Part shown: positions 1 through 7,650 of the stretch, piece by piece
How the letters are laid out: every line of letters starts with the position of its first letter
Numbering within the stretch: position 1 is the stretch's first letter
Source: Lonsdalea britannica
GTDB taxonomy: Bacteria; Pseudomonadota; Gammaproteobacteria; Enterobacterales; Enterobacteriaceae
Assembly (NCBI RefSeq): GCF_946477055.1
Contig: NZ_CAMKXG010000068.1
Location: 1-14,119, forward strand
Reading direction: 5' to 3'
Length of the DNA: 14,119 nucleotides
The notes under the pieces: generated by a model
Seen by the model: only the letters and a program-made list of their open reading frames with translations
Database searches by the model: none
What the model was told of the DNA's origin: nothing
Translations under genes and position numbers: made by a program

Positions 1-509
1 CCTGCGTGGGCGGCGGCTCCAACGCTATCGGTATGTTCGCCGACTTTATCGACGAGCCGTCAGTCAAACTTATCGGTATCGAACCTGCCGGCCACGGCAT
101 TGAGAGCGGAGAGCACGGCGCGCCGCTGAAACACGGACGCACTGGGATTTACTTTGGGATGAAGTCGCCGATGATGCAGACGGCGGAAGGTCAGATTGAA
201 GAGTCCTATTCGATCTCCGCCGGACTGGACTTCCCGTCTGTCGGGCCGCAGCATGCTTACCTCAATAGCATTGGCCGCGCTGACTACGTGTCGATTACCG
301 ACGATGAAGCACTGAATGCGTTTAAAGCGTTGTCCCGCCATGAGGGCATCATTCCTGCGCTTGAGTCTTCGCACGCGCTGGCTCATGCCTTGAAAATCAT
401 GCAGGCCGACCCCGAAAAAGAACAGATTCTGGTCGTCAACGTGTCTGGCCGCGGCGACAAAGACATTTTCACAGTACATGACATTTTGAAAGCTCGGGGA
501 GAGGTGTAA
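1..509 (+). CDS. trpB: Tryptophan synthase beta chain, 3' part (5' end outside window)
   Basis: TrpB condenses indole with serine to make tryptophan, using PLP, in the cytoplasmic alpha2-beta2 complex with TrpA. The visible part is the C-terminal 169 or so residues, read in the frame of codon TGC at 3-5. It opens with the glycine-rich GGGSNAIG loop that holds the PLP phosphate. It continues through [12 protein letters not shown] and [12 protein letters not shown], which carries the conserved active-site glutamate. [10 protein letters not shown] near the end holds the serine that contacts the PLP pyridine nitrogen. The frame is open to the window edge, so the gene starts upstream; the GTG at 6 is an internal valine codon. 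The stop TAA (507-509) shares its last A with the trpA start, the usual translational coupling that keeps the two subunits equimolar. Nothing looks broken. Confidence 0.97.
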   Translation, partial: CVGGGSNAIGMFADFIDEPSVKLIGIEPAGHGIESGEHGAPLKHGRTGIYFGMKSPMMQTAEGQIEESYSISAGLDFPSVGPQHAYLNSIGRADYVSITDDEALNAFKALSRHEGIIPALESSHALAHALKIMQADPEKEQILVVNVSGRGDKDIFTVHDILKARGEV

Positions 510-1321
510 TGGAACGCTATCACGCACTGTTTCGACGTCTGGCAGAGAAAAAAGAAGGCGCTTTCGTTCCCTTCATCACGCTGGGCGATCCTTCTCCTGA
601 GATGTCGCTGCGCATCATCGACACGCTGGTCGAATCCGGCGCTGACGCGCTGGAACTGGGTATCCCGTTTTCCGACCCGCTGGCAGACGGCCCAACCATT
701 CAGGGCGCCAACCTGCGCGCGTTGAAAGCGGGCGTCACGCCGGACCACTGTTTTCACATTCTGGCCGCCGTTCGACAGAAGTATCCGCAACTGCCCATCG
801 GACTGCTGATGTATGCAAATCTGGTGTTCAATAACGGCATCGATGCTTTCTACGAGCGCTGCGCGCAGGTCGGCGTGGATTCCGTACTAGTGGCGGATGT
901 ACCGCTGGAAGAGTCGACACCGTTCCGCACCGCGGCGATGCGTCATGAAGTCGCGCCGATTTTCATCTGTCCGCCGAATGCGGATGACGATCTGCTGCGC
1001 GCTATCGCTTCGTTCGGCCGCGGCTACACCTATCTGCTTTCACGTGCGGGCGTGACCGGTTCTGAAAACCGTGCCGAGCTACCGCTGAATCACCTCATCG
1101 ACAAACTGACCGAGTACCACGCGGCGCCGCCGCTGCAGGGATTTGGTATCTCTGAACCTTCTCAGGTTGAGCAGTCGTTGAAAGCGGGAGCTGCCGGGGC
1201 GATCTCCGGTTCCGCCATCGTGAAAATCATCGAGCAATATCAGCAGCAGCCGGAAGACATGCTGAAACATCTGGGCGAATTCGTCAGCCGGATGAAAGCG
1301 GCGACCCGCCAGCCGCGTTAA
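509..1321 (+). CDS. trpA: Tryptophan synthase alpha chain
   Basis: TrpA cleaves indole-3-glycerol phosphate to indole and glyceraldehyde-3-phosphate. The indole is channelled to TrpB. The 270-residue product is close to the 268 of E. coli and should form a TIM barrel. Both catalytic acids are present: Glu49 in [11 protein letters not shown] and Asp60 in PLADGPTIQ. The phosphate-binding region near the C-terminus is intact (GFGISEP, then [10 protein letters not shown]). The start is ATG 509-511 inside TAATG, overlapping the trpB stop by one base, with a purine-rich GGGGAGAGG just upstream as ribosome site. It is the last gene of the trp operon; a strong hairpin terminator follows 39 bases after the stop. 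Confidence 0.98.
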   Translation: MERYHALFRRLAEKKEGAFVPFITLGDPSPEMSLRIIDTLVESGADALELGIPFSDPLADGPTIQGANLRALKAGVTPDHCFHILAAVRQKYPQLPIGLLMYANLVFNNGIDAFYERCAQVGVDSVLVADVPLEESTPFRTAAMRHEVAPIFICPPNADDDLLRAIASFGRGYTYLLSRAGVTGSENRAELPLNHLIDKLTEYHAAPPLQGFGISEPSQVEQSLKAGAAGAISGSAIVKIIEQYQQQPEDMLKHLGEFVSRMKAATRQPR

Positions 1322-1359
1322 GCGATATTACGTCCCCTCGCGTTGGGGAAAACGATCCA

Positions 1360-1394
1360 CAGGGCAACGTCCATCACGTTGCCCTGATTTTTTC
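1360..1394 (+). terminator. Intrinsic terminator of the trp operon
   Basis: A perfect 11-bp stem pairs 1360-1370 (CAGGGCAACGT) with 1376-1386, around the 5-base loop CCATC. The run ATTTTTTC follows at once, which is the classic Rho-independent form. A weaker hairpin lies just before it, with TCCCC (1333-1337) pairing with GGGGA (1345-1349). The position, 39 bases after trpA, fits the end of the trp transcript. Confidence 0.92.
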
Positions 1395-1395
1395 A

Positions 1396-1790
1396 TTAAG
1401 CTCTGCCATTTTCTCACGCTCTTTGCCCTCTCCCTGCCAAATGTGAGCGGCTAACCGAGCGCATTCCGAAGTGAGAACGGAGGCATTATTGCCGACATAC
1501 CGATATCACACGGCCTCCGCAGACTGATCGTCAGATGGCTACCGTTGGCCCTGAACCCATCACATCGTTTTAACTGGCGTTCAATGGCTGGCCATGAGTC
1601 ATTCGTTACCCACGGCTAACCCCGCCAACGTTGCGCAACCCGACATCAATCACGGACTGATTTAACGACGCACGTCATAAAGAGACAGAACGTGCTTTGC
1701 ACAAAAATCCCCCTGCCCAATTTCCCGATTCTGCAGTAGATTTTTATTCTTAACCCAAATTTAATCGGTCGTAGACCGTGGGATGATTCG
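1396..1790. other. Gene-poor gap between trpA and the cysteine-cluster gene
   Basis: About 395 bases lie between the trp terminator and the next gene, and I find no supported coding sequence. The best ATG-led frame on the + strand codes for only about 23 residues and has no ribosome site. A 7-bp inverted repeat (CGGAGGC at 1478-1484, GCCTCCG at 1513-1519) encloses 28 bases. A 5-bp hairpin (1766-1778, CGGTC/GACCG) sits directly before the ribosome site of the next gene. The AT-rich part at 1738-1765 probably holds that gene's promoter (for example TTTAAT at 1760-1765), but no clear -35 goes with it. In E. coli ompW and yciEFG lie on this side of trpA, so the gap may be what remains after gene loss; no remnant is recognisable by eye. 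Confidence 0.6.
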
Positions 1791-2165
1791 ATGGCAGAAA
1801 GTGTGAATCCGTGTATGCAGTGCGGTGCCTGCTGCGGTTATTTTCGTGTGTCGTTTTATTGGGCCGAAGGCAACGATGCCGCGGGTCAGGTTCCGGTTGA
1901 ACTGTCAGAACCGTTGACGCCGTTCTTGCGGTGCATGCAGGGTACCAACAGCAAGACCCCGCGCTGTTCTGCGTTAAACGGCACTATCGGCGAGTCCGTT
2001 AGCTGCAGCATCTATGCCAACCGCCCTTCGCCCTGTCGCGAATTCGCGGCGTCAGGAGAAAACCAACGTCCCAATGACGCCTGCGATCGGGCGCGTGCCC
2101 ATTACGGCATGCCGCCGCTGACGCTCGGCGATGTGATCCCGCAGGTTGAAGAAAGTTTGGAATAA
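1791..2165 (+). CDS. YkgJ-family cysteine-cluster protein (CxxCxxCC)
   Basis: A 124-residue soluble protein with nine cysteines. The N-terminal motif C8-x2-C11-x2-C14-C15 is the hallmark of the YkgJ/UPF0153 zinc- or iron-cluster family. Further cysteines at 48, 59, 72, 82 and 98 lie in short conserved-looking stretches; [14 protein letters not shown] (72-85) is typical of the family and is the most recognisable. Family members are thought to bind metal, but no reaction is established, so function here is unknown. The start is ATG 1791 with GGGA (1780-1783) eight bases upstream; an upstream start would have no support. It stands alone between the trp terminator and yciC, probably with its own promoter. 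No signal peptide or membrane segment is visible. Confidence 0.88.
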   Translation: MAESVNPCMQCGACCGYFRVSFYWAEGNDAAGQVPVELSEPLTPFLRCMQGTNSKTPRCSALNGTIGESVSCSIYANRPSPCREFAASGENQRPNDACDRARAHYGMPPLTLGDVIPQVEESLE

Positions 2166-2277
2166 AAAGAATTAGATAGTTGAGGTCGCTGTCGGGGTGC
2201 CACTGTCTTGCCGAACCGGTTACAATTAGCGATTAACGACTGAGTTTTATCGCTAACCTTTTTGCCAAGGAGTTGTC

Positions 2278-3030
2278 ATGCCTATCACGGCCAGTACATT
2301 GTACCGTGACACAATGAATTTCACGCGTAACCAATTCGTCAGCATTCTCCTGCTGTCGCTGCTGGCATCGCTTATTACCGTTGTTTTGGGGCATCTGTTT
2401 ACTCCGGGAAGTGAACAACTGCAAATACTCAACGATTCGAATATCGACCTCTCCGCAGGCGAACAGCTGGGTCTTAGCGATCTCATTCAGCAAATGTCCC
2501 CTGAGCAGCAAATGGTCTTGTTAAAAGCCTCTGCGGCGGGCACGTTTGCCTCTCTGGTGGGCAATACGTTACTGATTGGCGGTTTACTGCTGCTGATTCA
2601 GATGGTCTCTGCTGGCACGCCGACCAGCGCATTGCGGGCCATCGGCGCATCGCTGCCGATTTTACCGCGGCTTCTACTGCTGGTCCTGATCTGCACCCTG
2701 CTGATTCAGTTAGGCATGTTGTTTCTGATTGTCCCGGGAGTCCTGTTGGCGATCGCGCTCAGTTTAGCGCCAGTGATCAGCGCGACGGAAAAGCACGGTA
2801 TCTTCGCTTCCATGCGTTACAGCAGCAAACTGGTCTTCGCCAATTTCCGCATCACCGCGCCAGCTGTGATGCTGTGGCTGGTCGCTAAAGTGGTTCTGCT
2901 GCTGCTGGTCGCGCGTCTTCCGTTGGCGGCGCCGACGGTAATGGCTATCGTCATCAACGGCCTGAGCAACTTTATTTCTGCACTACTGCTCATTTATCTG
3001 TTCCGTCTCTATATGCTGCTGCGTAACTGA
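2278..3030 (+). CDS. yciC: YciC, UPF0259 inner-membrane protein
   Basis: A 250-residue polytopic membrane protein, close to E. coli YciC (247). The family signature is clear: an N-terminal YRDT-NF-RNQF stretch, then a first membrane segment (about 22-42, [17 protein letters not shown]), [18 protein letters not shown] in the loop, and further hydrophobic segments near 93-110, 128-165, 196-220 and 225-247. The C-terminus ends [14 protein letters not shown], nearly as in E. coli. The biochemical role is unknown; YciB and YciC have been linked to envelope integrity and phospholipid homeostasis in E. coli. The start is ATG 2278 with a good ribosome site (AAGGAG at 2267-2272). A TACAAT box at 2221-2226 may be its -10, but no good -35 accompanies it. 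yciB and yciA follow on the same strand. Confidence 0.95.
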   Translation: MPITASTLYRDTMNFTRNQFVSILLLSLLASLITVVLGHLFTPGSEQLQILNDSNIDLSAGEQLGLSDLIQQMSPEQQMVLLKASAAGTFASLVGNTLLIGGLLLLIQMVSAGTPTSALRAIGASLPILPRLLLLVLICTLLIQLGMLFLIVPGVLLAIALSLAPVISATEKHGIFASMRYSSKLVFANFRITAPAVMLWLVAKVVLLLLVARLPLAAPTVMAIVINGLSNFISALLLIYLFRLYMLLRN

Positions 3031-3142
3031 GACCGGCTCGTCCTCCCGGCGTTTTAACGCTGCGTACGATTGTAATTAACTGCAAATTATTACGATCTGA
3101 CAGACGCATTCACACCGGGAGCGGCGATAATACGCATTGAGC

Positions 3143-3159
3143 GCCAGCCGCTGGCTGGC
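3143..3159. repeat. Short inverted repeat between yciC and yciB
   Basis: GCCAGCC (3143-3149) pairs with GGCTGGC (3153-3159) around the 3-base loop GCT. Only three Ts follow, so it is at most a weak terminator or attenuator between yciC and yciB. It lies 34 bases before the yciB start. Confidence 0.5.
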
Positions 3160-3193
3160 TTTCATCAATGCATCATAAGTATGGAATCCCTTG

Positions 3194-3766
3194 ATGAAGC
3201 AACTTCTTGATTTTCTTCCCCTGGTGGTGTTTTTCGTTTTTTATAAGCTTTATGACATTTATGTCGCTTCCGGCGCGCTGATGGTATCGACCACGCTTGC
3301 TCTGGCAGTGAGTTGGTTTATCTACCGCAAAATCGAAAAAATGATGCTGGTCACGTTTGCGATGGTGATGATATTCGGGACGCTAACGCTGGCTTTCCAT
3401 AATGATGAGTTCATCAAATGGAAGGTGACGGTGATTTACACCCTGTTCGCATTAATTCTGCTGGTCAGTCAGTTCGCCATGAAGAAAAACGTGATTCAGC
3501 AAATGCTGGGGAAAGAAATCACGCTGCCCCAGCAGGTTTGGGCGCGAATCAATGTCGCCTGGGCGGCCTTTTTCTTCCTATGTGGGCTGGCGAATGTGTA
3601 TGTCGCGTTCCGACTGCCGCAAAGCACCTGGGTAAACTTCAAAGTTTTTGGATTGACCGGTGCTACATTGGTATTTACCTTACTCTGTGGGGTCTACCTC
3701 TACCGCCATTTACCCGCAGACAAAAAAGCGGCGGAAGAGAACAGTGAGAACGACCACCATCCTTGA
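3194..3766 (+). CDS. yciB: YciB (IspZ), intracellular septation protein A, inner membrane
   Basis: A 190-residue membrane protein (E. coli about 179) of the YciB/IspZ family. It opens [23 protein letters not shown], as in E. coli. The core [25 protein letters not shown] and [11 protein letters not shown] is strongly conserved. About five membrane segments are visible (near 5-20, 28-44, 53-69, 75-95, 118-135 and 148-167, one of them weak). The charged tail after YRHLPADKK is longer than in E. coli. The family is needed for normal septation in Shigella and for membrane integrity, and has been reported to interact with cell-elongation and division proteins. The start is ATG 3194. A TTG directly before it (3191) could add one residue, but the family begins MKQ. 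It follows yciC and precedes yciA by 41 bases. Confidence 0.95.
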   Translation: MKQLLDFLPLVVFFVFYKLYDIYVASGALMVSTTLALAVSWFIYRKIEKMMLVTFAMVMIFGTLTLAFHNDEFIKWKVTVIYTLFALILLVSQFAMKKNVIQQMLGKEITLPQQVWARINVAWAAFFFLCGLANVYVAFRLPQSTWVNFKVFGLTGATLVFTLLCGVYLYRHLPADKKAAEENSENDHHP

Positions 3767-3807
3767 ATTTTAACAACACCTTACCTGGATGATGTATTGA
3801 ACCATTT

Positions 3808-4233
3808 ATGAGCAACCAAGACTTTTTACCCCACGGGGAGCTGGTGTTACGCACCCTGGCGATGCCTGCCGATACCAATGCCAACGGCGATATTTTCGGC
3901 GGTTGGATCATGTCGCAAATGGATATCGGCGGCGCTATTCTGGCCAAAGAGATCGCTCACGGCCGCGTGGTGACCGTGCGTGTCGACGGCATGACCTTTT
4001 TAAAACCGCTGGCGGTGGGCGATGTGGTTTGCTGTTATGCGCGCTGTCTGAAGACCGGCCGCAGCTCCATTAATATCAACGTTGAAGTCTGGGTGAAGAA
4101 AGTATCTTCCGAGCCCATCGGCCAACGTTACCGGGCGACAGAAGCGTCGTTCACCTATGTGGCGGTGGACGAAGCAGGAAAATCACGGGAACTGCCTGAG
4201 GGGAAAAGCCATTTTACCGCAGAAAACCTTTAA
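3808..4233 (+). CDS. yciA: YciA acyl-CoA thioesterase
   Basis: YciA is a hot-dog-fold thioesterase that hydrolyses a broad range of acyl-CoAs in the cytosol. This product has 141 residues, a little longer than E. coli's 132 because of a C-terminal tail after ELPEGK. The family block LVLRTLAMPADTNANGDIFGG (12-32) and SQMDIGGAI (36-44) is intact. It carries the conserved Asn24 and the Asp39 that corresponds, by inference, to the catalytic aspartate. VRVDGMTFLKPLAVGDVVCCYA and EVWVKK complete the fold. The start is ATG 3808; the ribosome site is weak, which fits read-through from yciB 41 bases upstream. The gene converges on tonB and ends at a hairpin terminator 13 bases after the stop, the same arrangement as in E. 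coli. Confidence 0.96.
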   Translation: MSNQDFLPHGELVLRTLAMPADTNANGDIFGGWIMSQMDIGGAILAKEIAHGRVVTVRVDGMTFLKPLAVGDVVCCYARCLKTGRSSININVEVWVKKVSSEPIGQRYRATEASFTYVAVDEAGKSRELPEGKSHFTAENL

Positions 4234-4246
4234 TCATTAGTTAGAC

Positions 4247-4274
4247 AACGGGCACCCTCAGGTGCCCGTTTTTC
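4247..4274 (+). terminator. Hairpin terminator between yciA and tonB
   Basis: A perfect 10-bp stem pairs 4247-4256 (AACGGGCACC) with 4261-4270 around the loop CTCA. On the + strand it runs into TTTTTC, a good terminator for yciA. Read from the - strand the stem has only a short T run after it, so its action on tonB should be weaker. The corresponding E. coli site is known as a bidirectional tonB/yciA terminator. Confidence 0.9.
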
Positions 4275-4308
4275 ATTAAACCTCACAACGCACAGATAGG
4301 CTCTCGCA

Positions 4309-5046
4309 TCACTCCATCGCCGCCCCGCCGTTGATTTTAAAGACAATCGTCACCACCAGATTGTTAGATGGCTTGTTCTCTTCATATCGCCATTTCCGCA
4401 TCGCCTGACGGATATCTCGCTCGAACATATTTTTCGGTTCGGCAGACAGGATACGGATGTCGCTAACGCGCCCCGACCCATCGATATCAAATTGAACCTT
4501 CACCCGGCCTTCTACCCGCAGGGCAAAGGCGCGAGCTGGATATTCCGGCTGCGTGCGGCTTAACGGCAGAGGGCCACTCACGGGCGCACTGGCTACCGGC
4601 GCCTGACGAACCGGGGCGTTGTTAGGCGCCTTCGTCGGTTCATTGCTGGTGAAAGGCGATTCCTTCGGCTCTTCAACCGGCTTCGGGTTTTCCTTTTTCT
4701 TCACCGGCTTGGGTTTCGGCTGCGGTTTGGGCTTCGGTTTAGGTTGCGGCTTGGGTTCAGGAACCGCAACGGGAACGGGTACAGGCTCCGGCGGCTGAAT
4801 TTCAGGCTCGGGTTCAGGTTCAGGCTGGGGCGGCGTCGGCGCGCTTTCCGGCTGAGGCGCAGGCGCGGCATCAACCGGCGCCGGAGCAACCAGCGTCATG
4901 GTAATAGGCTGTGGCGCCTGCTGCACCGTCGCCGAGCGGTTAAGCGAAGCATAAAGCATGGCTGCGATTAAAGAACCGTGAAATGCCACGGAAACGATCA
5001 CAGGCCATGAATAACGGCGGGTAAGGAAATTCTTTTTTTGCGGCAT
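4309..5046 (-). CDS. tonB: TonB energy-transducing protein
   Basis: TonB couples the proton-motive force, harvested by ExbB-ExbD, to outer-membrane receptors for siderophores, haem and vitamin B12. The 245-residue protein has the usual three parts. An N-terminal signal anchor (about 15-35) holds the conserved Ser19-x3-His23. A proline-rich periplasmic spacer (about 44-155) has Glu-Pro and then Lys-Pro repeats, the latter densest at 98-114. The C-terminal receptor-binding domain (about 160-240) has TQPEYPARAFALRVEG, the region that meets the TonB box, NMFERDIRQAMRKWRYE and VVTIVFKING. E. coli TonB has 239 residues. ATG at 5044-5046 is preceded by GAGAGG about 13 bases upstream, a rather long spacing. 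Transcription should be iron-repressed through the Fur site in its promoter. Confidence 0.97.
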   Translation of the reverse strand: MPQKKNFLTRRYSWPVIVSVAFHGSLIAAMLYASLNRSATVQQAPQPITMTLVAPAPVDAAPAPQPESAPTPPQPEPEPEPEIQPPEPVPVPVAVPEPKPQPKPKPKPQPKPKPVKKKENPKPVEEPKESPFTSNEPTKAPNNAPVRQAPVASAPVSGPLPLSRTQPEYPARAFALRVEGRVKVQFDIDGSGRVSDIRILSAEPKNMFERDIRQAMRKWRYEENKPSNNLVVTIVFKINGGAAME

Positions 5047-5078
5047 AGTATTACGGTGTCCTCTCAGGCCGCATCAAG

Positions 5079-5106
5079 TTTAAATGCAAATAGCAATCAT
5101 ATTCAA
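5079..5106 (-). promoter_or_regulatory. tonB promoter with embedded Fur box
   Basis: On the - strand, TTGAAT (5101-5106) and TTTAAA (5079-5084), 16 bases apart, form a plausible -35/-10 pair. The 19-base segment between and over them (5086-5104), GAATATGATTGCTATTTGC, matches the Fur consensus GATAATGATAATCATTATC at 11 of 19 positions by my count. From memory it is nearly the same as the E. coli tonB Fur operator. Fur-Fe(II) bound here would cover the -35 and spacer, so tonB should be repressed in iron excess. Confidence 0.82.
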
Positions 5107-5171
5107 CATGAAGCCTTCTAATTGTAAAAATAAACCCAAATCCAGAAACATTCATTTGCAAACTCAAAGGG

Positions 5172-5199
5172 TTGCCCTTCTCCTGACATACCGTAAGAT
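5172..5199 (+). promoter_or_regulatory. Candidate sigma-70 promoter of yciI
   Basis: TTGCCC (5172-5177) and TAAGAT (5194-5199) are separated by 16 bases; each hexamer matches consensus at four of six positions. A start near 5206 would give a leader of about 33 bases before yciI. The prediction rests on motifs alone. Confidence 0.42.
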
Positions 5200-5238
5200 G
5201 AACAAACAAAACGCTTCCCGACAATGATAGAGGTCAAT

Positions 5239-5535
5239 ATGTTCTATGTTATCTTTTCAACTGACGCCGCAGGCACTTCAGAAAAACGTCAGGCGTCGCG
5301 TCCAGACCATCTTGCACGCCTGCAAACGCTGCGCGATCAGGGTCGTTTGTTCACTGCCGGTCCGCTACCGGCCGTAGACAGCAACGATCCGGGCAGCGCC
5401 GGTTTCACCGGTTCCGTGGTGATTGCCGAATTCCCTTCCCTGGCGGAAGCCAAAAGCTGGGCGGATGCCGATCCCTATGTCGCCGCAGGCGTGTATCAGC
5501 AGGTCATCGTCAAACCGTATAAGCAGGTATTCTAA
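5239..5535 (+). CDS. yciI: YciI family protein (ferredoxin-like fold, possible hydrolase or isomerase)
   Basis: A 98-residue cytosolic protein, the same length as E. coli YciI. The family is a ferredoxin-like alpha/beta fold with a conserved His-Asp pair suggestive of an enzyme, but no substrate is known. The relevant stretch here is [21 protein letters not shown], with His24 and Asp33. [21 protein letters not shown] and [13 protein letters not shown] are near-identical to E. coli. An in-frame ATG five codons upstream (5224) was set aside because ATG 5239 has AGAGG (5229-5233) at the right distance and gives the family N-terminus MFYVIF. It is transcribed away from tonB, from a 192-base shared intergenic region. 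Confidence 0.95.
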   Translation: MFYVIFSTDAAGTSEKRQASRPDHLARLQTLRDQGRLFTAGPLPAVDSNDPGSAGFTGSVVIAEFPSLAEAKSWADADPYVAAGVYQQVIVKPYKQVF

Positions 5536-5892
5536 TCGACCCATGCTTTGATTCGATTTTCAGCGCGAAAATCCCACAACGCTGATGAACGCCTGCGACG
5601 AGCTGACGTCATCAAACCTGTGGGATATTCCGTTAATTTCAGCTTTCCCTCACCAGCCTGATATACCAATATCGCGATAGCCTGAAGAAGCCGCCTTTAA
5701 GTGACAACGTCACCTGATGATTCAAGTTTTTCATTGATTGTCTCGGGATATCTACAGCGACAAGCCCTGTATCTCTTATCAAACGGCAGATTATCACGCG
5801 TGAAGCAATGCTAACTCTCTGAAATAATTTGGTCATTAAGCAATGGTACGGTGGCGATACCTATCGTTTTTCATTGAAGAGACCTTTCATCT
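5536..5892. other. Non-coding region between yciI and the chemoreceptor gene
   Basis: 357 bases without a supported gene. It holds a long two-part stem-loop (5571-5626, listed separately), a 10-bp palindrome TATCGCGATA (5670-5679), and a 13-base palindrome GTGAC-AAC-GTCAC (5701-5713). A - strand frame at 5639-5836 would code for 65 residues with no recognisable family and no ribosome site, so I do not call it. A GGCGATAC box (5853-5860) resembles the -10 of a flagellar sigma-28 promoter, but no matching -35 lies 15 bases upstream. The region must hold the chemoreceptor promoter, not identified with confidence. Confidence 0.6.
5571..5626 (+). repeat. Two-part stem-loop (structured intergenic element)
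   Basis: ATCCCACA (5571-5578) pairs with TGTGGGAT (5619-5626). After a symmetrical 4 by 4 internal loop, TGATGA (5583-5588) pairs with TCATCA (5609-5614), leaving a 20-base apical loop. Both stems are perfect. No T run follows, so it does not look like a standard terminator for yciI. It begins 35 bases after the yciI stop. Confidence 0.62.
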
Positions 5893-7650
5893 ATGGCAGC
5901 GCGCCTATCACAACATAACGGACTATTCCGCAGACTGTCGCAGTTCCGCCCCAGCTTTCTTTCCGGCCTGATCTTGATCATCGGTTTATTCTCCCTACTG
6001 CAACTGCTGTCCATCGGCGTCCTCTCGCAGACCGTGACACAGGTAAAGCAAGGCAGTCACACACAGGATATTCAGGGACAACAACAGGCATTGATGGATC
6101 AGACCCGCATGGAGGTCATGAACGCCAGTGATAAACTCAACCGGGCGGGCATTTACCTGCTTTATGATAAGGAGAGTGGATCCGTTGGCAGCTGGCAGAG
6201 CCTGATGGAAGAAGCCGAAACCTCATTAAAACTGGCGAAGTCGCACTATCAGCAGTTAATGAACGCGGTGCCTTCCGACCAGCGCGACTCGGCGTTTTCC
6301 GAGTTGACCACCCATTATCAGCAGCTTTACGACGGTCTGGTTGAGTTAGCGCAAGGGATTAAACAGACCAACGAAATCGATATTTTCTTTGCGGTGCCCA
6401 TTCAGGCTTATCAAAATATGTTCACCCAAAGTTATGCCCGATATCTCAAGGACAGCGATCAACGTCAGCAGCAAACCGCTCAGCGGTTGATCGGTCAGTT
6501 GGACCGGACGCAAACCGTGTTTATCGCGGTGCTTGCCGCCCTGCTGGTGATTGCGGCGCTGGTGTGGTCCGGCGTGACGCGCCTGATCGTCCGACCGCTG
6601 CACCATATCCACCAGCATCTCCAAAACATTGCCGCAGGCGACCTTTCTCAACCGCTGACGCAAAGTGGACGCACTGCACGGGAGATTAATCAGTTAAGTC
6701 AGAGCATTATCGTGATGCAGACCGGACTGGTCACCCTGATCGATCAAGTCCGCGAAGGAATGGAAACGATGTTGGGCCACGTTGCTCAGGCCAATGACGA
6801 CAACCAAAAACTATCAACGCAGGCCGAATGTCAGTTCAAAGAACTGCGCGCGGCGACAGAACACGTTGAAGAACTCAACCAACATTTGGAAAAACACGAG
6901 CGGCATACGCAACAAGCCAGCAGACACGCCGAAGAAACCAGCCATATCGCCGGGAAAGGCGAAAAAATGATGGACGACGTCAAGGTCGCCATGCGAGCGA
7001 TATCCGATCGCAGCCAGCAAATGACCGATGTCATCAGCCTGATCGACAATGTCGCCTTCCAGACGCATATCCTGTCACTCAATGCCGCAATCGAAGCCGC
7101 GCGGGCGGGCATTCAAGGACGAGGTTTTGCCGTTGTCGCGCGTGAAATCGGCACGTTGGCGTCGCAAAGCAGCCACTCGGCGCAAAACATTAACGCCCTG
7201 ATCAGTCAGTCGGATCAGAGCGTATCCAGCGGTGCGCAGCGGGTTAATCAACTCAATGACAGCTTGCAGAACATTATTTGCGCAGCGAGAGAAACGAGTT
7301 CGTTTTTGAATGAGATAACGGCGATTGCCCAGCAACAGAACCACAGCATTCACGAGGTCACGCATCGCATTGGCTCGTTAAATGAATCCGTGAAGCAAAA
7401 TGCCGGACAGGTCGCCGCGTCCGCAGAAATCTTTACGTCGTTGCTACAGCAGGCAGAGCAGTTAAACGGTGCCGTCTCGGTATTCCGTTTGCCGGAACCC
7501 TCGCAGGATGAGGTGGATCCCTCCGCCCCAGAACGACACGCGTTGTCGGATGCCAGCGTTATGGCCAACAGCCATTCATCAAAGCCTCTGGCCAGCGTTA
7601 GCGCTTTGTCGGTGAAAAGCCCGATCGCGTCAGCGGATTACCATTCGTAG
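5893..7650 (+). CDS. Methyl-accepting chemotaxis protein, Tsr/Tar type, divergent
   Basis: A 585-residue transmembrane chemoreceptor. TM1 is about 22-46, a periplasmic four-helix domain follows (about 47-206), TM2 about 207-230, HAMP about 231-284, and then the cytoplasmic signalling hairpin. The periplasmic domain keeps Tsr/Tar landmarks, LNRAGI (82-87) and QAYQ (171-174). Of the amino-acid contact residues, though, only Arg84 (Tsr R69) remains; Tsr R64, R73 and T156 align with Ser79, Tyr88 and Ile170. The hairpin tip, [20 protein letters not shown], then [11 protein letters not shown], keeps trimer-contact residues but has His392, Ile407 and Gly420 where Tsr has N376, E391 and R404. Classic methylation pairs are mostly missing, and there is no C-terminal NWETF tether for CheR/CheB. 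The start is ATG 5893 with GAAGAGA about 10 bases upstream. It sits between yciI and cls, where E. coli has kch. Ligand unknown. Confidence 0.94.
   Translation: MAARLSQHNGLFRRLSQFRPSFLSGLILIIGLFSLLQLLSIGVLSQTVTQVKQGSHTQDIQGQQQALMDQTRMEVMNASDKLNRAGIYLLYDKESGSVGSWQSLMEEAETSLKLAKSHYQQLMNAVPSDQRDSAFSELTTHYQQLYDGLVELAQGIKQTNEIDIFFAVPIQAYQNMFTQSYARYLKDSDQRQQQTAQRLIGQLDRTQTVFIAVLAALLVIAALVWSGVTRLIVRPLHHIHQHLQNIAAGDLSQPLTQSGRTAREINQLSQSIIVMQTGLVTLIDQVREGMETMLGHVAQANDDNQKLSTQAECQFKELRAATEHVEELNQHLEKHERHTQQASRHAEETSHIAGKGEKMMDDVKVAMRAISDRSQQMTDVISLIDNVAFQTHILSLNAAIEAARAGIQGRGFAVVAREIGTLASQSSHSAQNINALISQSDQSVSSGAQRVNQLNDSLQNIICAARETSSFLNEITAIAQQQNHSIHEVTHRIGSLNESVKQNAGQVAASAEIFTSLLQQAEQLNGAVSVFRLPEPSQDEVDPSAPERHALSDASVMANSHSSKPLASVSALSVKSPIASADYHS

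Noticed and set aside
60..527. 155-codon frame antisense to trpB
   Set aside because: Shadow of a well-conserved gene; no family, no ribosome site.
3191..3193. TTG start for yciB
   Set aside because: The ATG immediately after it gives the family start MKQ; the TTG would only add one residue.
4701..4971. Open frames on both strands within tonB, Arg/Leu-rich
   Set aside because: They are by-products of the Pro-Glu and Pro-Lys repeat coding in tonB, with low-complexity products.
5224..5238. Earlier ATG start for yciI
   Set aside because: It adds five residues absent from the family and would place the ribosome site AGAGG inside the gene.
5639..5836. 65-codon frame on the - strand upstream of the chemoreceptor gene
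   Set aside because: No recognised family, no ribosome site, and it overlaps palindromes in an AT-rich intergenic region.
5834..5860. Possible sigma-28 promoter (GGCGATAC) for the chemoreceptor
   Set aside because: The -10-like box matches six of eight positions, but the place for the -35 holds CATT rather than TAAA.
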